Shown one piece after another: positions 50,101-64,000 of a DNA stretch of 64,000 bases. Source of the stretch: Pelecanus crispus (lineage: Eukaryota; Chordata; Aves; Pelecaniformes; Pelecanidae). The notes below the pieces were generated by a model, which saw only the letters and a program-made list of their open reading frames with translations, was not told the origin of the DNA and searched no databases. How positions within the stretch are numbered: the first letter of the stretch is position 1; each line of letters opens with the position of its first letter. The DNA lies in NCBI RefSeq assembly GCF_030463565.1, contig NC_134643.1:214510583-214574582 (forward strand). Direction: 5' to 3'. The position numbers and the translations under genes were made by a program.

Positions 50101-50819
50101 GCAGCCCGCTCGCTGCCCACGCACACGCCACGGACCGGGGCACAGGCCCGAGTCACGCCGAGGCTCGGGGCGACATTGTCGCCTCACAAACGGGAGGGAG
50201 CAGCCCCAGCCCCAGCCCCGCAACCGCACGGCCCGATGTTTAGGCGAGCCTCCGGCCTCGGGAATAGGCGTTCTCAAAAGCGTGGCCCCAAATTTATCTC
50301 CGAAAATAAAGCGAATTACAACATTTTATTCCCGTTCGCTTACAAATACGCTCTGCGGACACCGGCACGGCAGGAGGGCTGTTTAAATAGCGGAGTATCC
50401 TTCTCCGTTTCTGTCGTTTATATAAAATACGCGCGCGTAAGTGACGGGTTTCCATATATATACACTGCATTTAAAAGACAAGACAGCTTGCACGGCCCGC
50501 GTTGCTCCCGGCCGCCGGGGCGGGCAGGCCGCCGGCCCCGCACTGCCCGGCCGCCGCTCCCGGAGCCCGCCGCGGCCCGCTCCCGCCCCCGCATCGCCCG
50601 CCCTTCCCCTCGCCGCGGCTCCGGCGCGGGCGAAGGCCCCGGGCCCGCCTCCCCCTTCCCGGCCGCAGGGACCTCGGCGCCGCACGCCTGAGCGGGCTCC
50701 GCCGGCCCTCAGCCCCGGCGCCGCGCAGCGGGGTCCGGGCAGGCTCCCGCCGAGCCGCCGCTCCCTCAGAGGCGGCCGCCGAGCCTCACCGTGCGCTGCT
50801 GACTGCGCGCCGCCGCCAT
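31908..50819 (-). CDS. CEP57: Centrosomal protein of 57 kDa, complete coding region
   Basis: CEP57 (translokin) organises pericentriolar material and binds microtubules at centrosome and spindle; human defects cause mosaic variegated aneuploidy. Eleven exons, in transcript order: 50819-50790, 44353-44197, 41094-40915, 40605-40484, 39600-39484, 37141-37064, 35951-35847, 35687-35607, 35247-35003, 34318-34174, 32144-31908. They give 498 residues plus stop (human about 500). Order: short N-terminus, a long coiled coil (about 63-250) for centrosome localisation and multimerisation, a basic linker (about 245-263), then the C-terminal microtubule-binding region (about 270-498) with [31 protein letters not shown] and the [16 protein letters not shown] tail ending in WDY. 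All introns are GT-AG and every phase matches. CEP57 rather than CEP57L1 is supported by close similarity to remembered human CEP57 along the whole length and by the neighbours MTMR2 and FAM76B. Confidence 0.96.
32145..34173 (-). other. CEP57 intron 10, contains a tRNA/CR1-like element
   Basis: Two-kilobase intron. Apart from the repeat at 33310-33408 it shows no gene-like content. Open frames at 33412-33892 are short and lack domains. Confidence 0.75.
33310..33408 (+). mobile_element. CR1-tailed short element, possibly a tRNA-headed SINE
   Basis: Positions 33330-33408 match the 3' end of CR1: CCCTGCTCACTGCAGGGGGG, TTGGGCTAGATGATCTC, GGTCCCTTCCAACCCA, then ATTCTATGATTCTATGAT. The same block ends the larger CR1 at 47.6 kb. 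The bases just before (33313-33331) do not match that CR1. They read AAGGTCATGGGTTCAATCC, like the variable loop and T arm of tRNA-Ile with a full polymerase III B box (GGTTCAATCC, 33322-33331). No clear A box or anticodon arm was found upstream, so the head is truncated, diverged or absent. The CR1 part is certain; the SINE reading is inference. Confidence 0.7.
34174..34318 (-). CDS. CEP57: CEP57 coding exon 10
   Basis: One hundred forty-five bases after CATGCTAG and before GTGAGT. Encodes residues 372-420 ([20 protein letters not shown] ... [18 protein letters not shown]). Confidence 0.95.
35003..35247 (-). CDS. CEP57: CEP57 coding exon 9
   Basis: Two hundred forty-five bases after CCTTTCAG and before GTGAGT. 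Encodes residues 291-371: a conserved [14 protein letters not shown] helix, a variable Ser/Lys linker, and [18 protein letters not shown]. The last codon (Phe) is split with exon 10. Confidence 0.95.
35607..35687 (-). CDS. CEP57: CEP57 coding exon 8
   Basis: Eighty-one bases, phase 0 to 0, after CTTTGCAG and before GTGAGC. Encodes residues 264-290 with the conserved [17 protein letters not shown] block that opens the microtubule-binding region. Confidence 0.95.
35847..35951 (-). CDS. CEP57: CEP57 coding exon 7
   Basis: One hundred five bases, phase 0 to 0, before GTAACA. Encodes [13 protein letters not shown] then a basic, low-complexity linker ([14 protein letters not shown]). The start at 35951 matches the human LQTGLE junction. 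A second AG six bases later would drop Leu-Gln in frame. Confidence 0.9.
36535..36547. repeat. C13 homopolymer
   Basis: Thirteen consecutive C bases preceded by a C-rich CACTCCCCTCCCCG stretch, in CEP57 intron 6. It reads as a G run in the CEP57 transcript. Confidence 0.85.
37064..37141 (-). CDS. CEP57: CEP57 coding exon 6
   Basis: Seventy-eight bases, phase 0 to 0, between GACTAG and GTAACC. Encodes residues 203-228 ([20 protein letters not shown]). It opens with seven A bases. Confidence 0.93.
38672..38779. repeat. Three perfect copies of a 36-bp tandem repeat
   Basis: Unit of 36 bases beginning CAGAAAATGCCCTGCAGGTC, at 38672-38707, 38708-38743 and 38744-38779, with no mismatch. Because 36 is divisible by three, both strands show repeated open frames, but these lie inside CEP57 intron 5 and are not exons. 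Confidence 0.95.
39484..39600 (-). CDS. CEP57: CEP57 coding exon 5
   Basis: One hundred seventeen bases, phase 0 to 0, after TTTCAAG and before GTCTGT, a non-consensus donor at positions +3 and +4. Encodes residues 164-202 ([20 protein letters not shown]). Confidence 0.94.
40484..40605 (-). CDS. CEP57: CEP57 coding exon 4
   Basis: One hundred twenty-two bases after TTTTCAG and before GTGTGT. Continues the coiled coil (residues 123-163; [17 protein letters not shown]). Confidence 0.95.
40915..41094 (-). CDS. CEP57: CEP57 coding exon 3
   Basis: One hundred eighty bases after AATTACAG and before GTTGTT. Encodes residues 63-122, the first part of the coiled coil ([20 protein letters not shown]). 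Both edges are split codons that rejoin correctly. Confidence 0.95.
41095..44196 (-). other. CEP57 intron 2, no gene seen
   Basis: Three-kilobase AT-rich intron with an A17 run at 43310-43326. Nothing else is recognisable. Confidence 0.7.
44197..44353 (-). CDS. CEP57: CEP57 coding exon 2
   Basis: One hundred fifty-seven bases after TTTTCAG and before GTAATAG. Encodes residues 11-62, including [20 protein letters not shown], matching the conserved human segment before the coiled coil. Confidence 0.94.
44408..44428. repeat. A21 homopolymer
   Basis: Twenty-one consecutive A bases just upstream of CEP57 exon 2. On the CEP57 strand this is a T run 55-75 bases before the acceptor, so it may add to the polypyrimidine environment. 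Confidence 0.85.
47080..47671 (+). mobile_element. CR1 LINE fragment, 5'-truncated, with ORF2 C-terminus
   Basis: About 590 bases of CR1 in plus orientation (antisense to CEP57). The frame at 47142-47624 encodes the C-terminal end of CR1 ORF2 ([58 protein letters not shown]). It is followed by the standard 3' end GGGTTGGGCTAGGTGACC and ATTCTATGATTCTAT. The endonuclease and catalytic reverse transcriptase domains are missing, so it cannot move by itself. The start is approximate. Confidence 0.93.
49484..49843 (-). mobile_element. CR1 LINE fragment, minus orientation, duplicated tail
   Basis: Reverse-strand CR1 3' end. The minus frame 49842-49645 reads [40 protein letters not shown] and ends in a stop, as CR1 ORF2 does. 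The tail (ATAGAATCGTTTAGGTTGG and GAAAAGACCTTTAAGATC) is present twice, at about 49485-49530 and 49541-49580. It differs from the other two elements in tail sequence, so it belongs to another CR1 subfamily. Confidence 0.92.
50790..50819 (-). CDS. CEP57: CEP57 coding exon 1
   Basis: Ten codons, [10 protein letters not shown], followed by the donor GTGAGG and ending in phase 0, exactly as exon 2 requires. This start was chosen because it is an ATG in a CpG island, begins MAAA like the human protein, and overlaps a YY1-like GCCGCCAT motif. The rest of the N-terminus does not align with human. Confidence 0.85.
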
Positions 50820-51167
50820 ATCTGCCGGACGCACGTACTAGTGCGTGGCCCTTTAAGGCGCGACACCCGTGCGGCGGCACCCTCCGCGCCGATCGAGGGC
50901 CACTTGACTGATGTCCCAGCTGACCAATGAAAAGGGAGGAGAGGGGGTTAAGCCCCGCCCCGGAGGAGTACGAGGGCCCGTCACAGACTCAGGTTTGAGT
51001 GACACGTGAGCTACCCAATAAATAATAAGAACGGCGCCTCTCAGCCAATCGAAGAGGACGAGGCACCAGAGGCGGTGCGGCTTCCTGCGGCCAATCGCCT
51101 GAGCGGGGAGGAGGCGCGCGGGAGGAGCGAGCGGCCGCGGGATTCGTGTGCGGCTCACGGCGCCTGC

Positions 51168-51179
51168 CGCGCACGCGCG
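51168..51179. promoter_or_regulatory. NRF1-type site
   Basis: CGCGCACGCGCG fits the NRF1 consensus YGCGCAYGCGCR at every position. NRF1 sites are frequent in bidirectional CpG-island promoters. Confidence 0.65.
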
Positions 51180-51379
51180 GAGAGCGGACGGCGGAAGAGG
51201 ATGGTCTTTGTCAAAGTGAGCCCCCGCACTTCAACCAATCGGGAAGCAGAAGTCGCCCGGGGCGGCCCAATCGGCGCCGCGGCCGCGAGGCCACCCAATC
51301 GGCGCCCAGGGCCGGGCAGGGCACCCGCGGCGGGATTGGCGGCGGCGGGGGCGGCGGGGGCGGCGATTGGGCGGCGAGT

Positions 51380-51399
51380 TTTGAAGGCAGGTTTGGCGC
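51380..51399 (+). promoter_or_regulatory. CHR-like TTTGAA and E2F-like TTTGGCGC pair
   Basis: TTTGAA at 51380-51385 and TTTGGCGC at 51392-51399 sit at the FAM76B side of the CCAAT array. CHR elements recruit MuvB/DREAM in cell-cycle promoters, usually downstream of CCAAT boxes. Function here is inferred from motif and position. Confidence 0.45.
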
Positions 51400-51467
51400 G
51401 AGGCGGTGATTGGCTGCCGCCGGAGCCCGAGCCCGGGGCGGAGGGAAGGGCGGGGGGCGCGGGGTGA

Positions 51468-61883
<10,416 letters not shown>

Positions 61884-62630
61884 GGAACTGGTTATTCATG
61901 GGGTTTGCTACTCAATGTAAATTTCAGTAATTCTGGGAAGCCCTTAAAATCCTGTGTAGTGAAAAAAATATTTTTGCACACCAGATTAGTTGGCATGTTT
62001 CCTACACGTTTTTATAATTAATATGCAGCTTTTTTTAGTTACTGTTCAGATGAAATACTTCAACTGGCTTGAAGAATGTTTTTATTTTTTTGATATTGGA
62101 AACTTTTTGCCAGCAATAGTATTAAACAATTGCATAGAGAACATAGCAGTGCTCTCTCTGAAAGGACAACATGCAATAACAAACTAGGTATACTTTTTAC
62201 AAAGCAGCAACTGAGTCTTTTAAATGACACTGATGTCAGCCAAAAGTTTATGAATCTGCAGTGACACCGAACACTGATTTCTGGCAACTGTTCTTTTACT
62301 TTGTATCAAAATATAAATTTAGAATGGAAATCATGGTGCTCTCAAGTGAAACTAAAAAAAGGCATATATGTATGTGTAAATAAAACTGTAACGGTTATAT
62401 TCTTAGTTATAACAAGTAATTAGTGTTTTACATTCTTGTGATAGGGATTTACTGAAAGATTATCTATTGTACAGTAACAGAGGCAGTGTGGTTTTTGTAA
62501 GATTTACTGTAGATTTTTCTTGCAAGTGCCTTTCTCCAACTGTTTATTTATAGGAATGTTGGTATTTTGTACATAAGGTTTTTATGTTTTAAAATCATGT
62601 TTAATAAATGTTTTATGTAAATATAAATGT
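61884..62630 (+). other. FAM76B: FAM76B 3' UTR (end estimated)
   Basis: AT-rich sequence after the stop. AATAAA occurs at 62379-62384 and 62603-62608; the second is followed by a TTTTATGTAAATATAAATGT-type T/G-rich stretch, typical of a cleavage region. Longer isoforms reaching further are possible. Confidence 0.6.
62603..62608 (+). terminator. FAM76B: FAM76B candidate polyadenylation signal
   Basis: Canonical AATAAA 720 bases after the stop with T/G-rich sequence after it. A proximal AATAAA at 62379-62384 may act as an alternative. Confidence 0.55.
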
Positions 62631-64000
62631 GTGTACAGAGGAATCTGAAACAAAGATCAAAGTGGCTAGTGCAGTGCTTGAAGCAGCATTAAGAGCTAGC
62701 TAATTGATGGACAGTGAGTACTGGCTTTAGATAACCTTTGTAGCTTGTGTCTGTGAGGTGTAGAATTTTGTTAGTGCTGCTCATGCCAAACACTTCCTGA
62801 ACAAAAAACAAAATGTTTTTTGCCACACTGGAGTTTAGTGATTTGTTTATATATTTTTCCTCATTTGGCACAGTGCTAATTTTAATTCCGTAGCAGACAT
62901 TGTACTCCTAATGTTACATCCTTAATTAGTGATACACGCTCAAAGTTTTAAAAAAGATTATTCCCCATTGTCTGATTTAATGTACTTAGTTATAACTTAC
63001 GGCGATTCTTCTTAATGAATTGCAAGATTCTCATCCCCCAGTAAATATACACAATGAGAAAAGAGTAGTCAAAACTAATGGTCTTGAAATTAATTAAGGG
63101 AGTGTATGTGGTGTCAAAGGGTGGGTTGTTTTAATGTTTTGGGTAGATTTTGATTCTAAATTACATCAGTTTAAGTTTAACTCTGCTCCTAATGGACATT
63201 AGTCATATTCAGAAATTTCTATTAAACGTTATTTAGTATAACCCAAGGGCTCTGTTCAGGAAGGTGAGTTACGAATCAGCATGAAGTGAAGTAGACTTAT
63301 GTAAGTAAAGGTTTAGTTCAGCTCTGGGTACTGATTGGTAACAGGGTAACTGCCTGTATTTCGGTAAACGTAATAGTGTAGAATAAGCTACACACCTTTT
63401 AATTGAAGAACTAGAATCTAAAGTTCCTTGGCTGTCCACCCATGTACTGAACTATGAACACCTTTTCAGTAGTTGAAACAAGTTCCAGCAGTGACAGACT
63501 ACGGAATAATTTGAAAAAATCGAGTTATCTTGTTTCATATGGTATACGTGTATTTTTATACCCTAAAATCAACTTTGTATGTTTATAAATGGGCATCTTT
63601 AAACTTGTTAAACTAGGGTAGAGAATGCTGCTCTCCTTTGGGGATGTTACTATTTTTTTTAATATACAAATTTATGACTTTCATTAATTCAGAGTTAGTA
63701 TTTTGATAATGTTTGTTTTCCAGTTGAATGGCGACCCGTGTTTGGTGAAATTGGTTTCAAAATACAGAAATGCATAGCAAATTGAAATGTTTGAATTAAG
63801 ATCACTTAATGGTATCTGTTGAAGCTGCAGTAAGGACATTTTAAAGGAACAAACTGAAGTTCTGTATTAGAAGTATTTGACTTTATAAATCCCAATCTGA
63901 AAAATTTTTTAGGGGCTTCACAGTGTTTAGTTCTAATTAAATGTCTGCGGGTTTTCTTCCATAATCTCATTTTTAACATGAACTTTTTAAAGTTGTAAAC
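62631..64000. other. AT-rich 3' flank of FAM76B, no gene recognised
   Basis: No exon, repeat tail or long open frame was seen. In human the next gene on this side is SESN3, but none of it lies here. This could also be a distal FAM76B 3' UTR. Confidence 0.6.

Larger units (their letters stand above)
44354..50789 (-). other. CEP57 intron 1, 6.4 kb
   Basis: Longest CEP57 intron. It contains two CR1 fragments (47.1-47.7 and 49.5-49.8 kb), A-rich simple repeats (44408-44428; about 48210-48232) and, from about 49.9 kb, the edge of the CpG island. No other exon was recognised. Confidence 0.75.
50924..51413. promoter_or_regulatory. Array of ten CCAAT boxes (NF-Y sites)
   Basis: CCAAT on the plus strand starts at 50924, 51015, 51045, 51091, 51235, 51267 and 51295. 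On the minus strand (ATTGG) it starts at 51335, 51366 and 51409. From 51235 onward the spacing is 32, 28, 40, 31 and 43 bases, close to the 31-33 base NF-Y spacing reported for G2/M promoters. Confidence 0.85.

Noticed and set aside
49735-50691. 318-codon open frame on the plus strand in the CpG island
   Set aside because: It begins inside a CR1 fragment and runs through GC-rich sequence where stop codons are rare. Composition is Pro/Arg/Ala-rich without any domain, and it is antisense to CEP57 intron 1.

Overview
This is a stretch of bird nuclear genome. Evidence for a bird: intron-split vertebrate genes with short-to-medium introns, CR1 retrotransposon pieces ending in the typical ATTCTATGATTCTAT tail, and a very GC-rich shared promoter. 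No prokaryotic, viral or plasmid genes were seen. One short element looks like a tRNA-Ile-like head joined to a CR1 tail. That would fit a passerine, but this is only a hint.

The window holds three protein-coding genes in the order MTMR2 (+), CEP57 (-), FAM76B (+). This is the neighbourhood known from human chromosome 11q21, so the block is ancestral synteny. All splice junctions were placed by hand, and every exon keeps frame with its neighbour. (1) MTMR2, 4,273-28,265, coding exons 3-15 of 15: 581 residues equal to human residues 63-643, with the CSDGWDR catalytic loop intact. Exons 1-2 lie upstream of the window. (2) CEP57, 50,819 down to 31,908, 11 coding exons, 498 residues, complete. 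(3) FAM76B, 51,666-61,883, 10 coding exons, 344 residues, complete.

Region by region: 1-4,272 is MTMR2 intron or 5' flank without a recognised exon. 4,273-28,265 is MTMR2, followed by its 3' UTR to about 29.85 kb. About 29.9-30.9 kb is a short gap between the convergent 3' ends of MTMR2 and CEP57. 30.9-50.8 kb is CEP57, whose introns carry a 36-bp tandem repeat and three CR1-related insertions. 49.9-52.3 kb is a CpG island with a bidirectional CEP57/FAM76B promoter; the two start codons lie about 850 bp apart. 51.7-62.6 kb is FAM76B, and 62.6-64 kb is AT-rich flank without a recognised gene.

The genes do not form one pathway. MTMR2 is an endosomal phosphoinositide 3-phosphatase, CEP57 a centrosome/microtubule coiled-coil protein, and FAM76B a nuclear-speckle protein. 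CEP57 and FAM76B probably share regulation through a promoter with ten CCAAT boxes, an NRF1 site, an E2F-like site and a CHR-like element. I found no unprecedented biological system. The most notable signals are the CCAAT array, the GGGGCC run in FAM76B intron 1, in-frame tandem splice acceptors in all three genes, and the possible tRNA/CR1 chimeric SINE.
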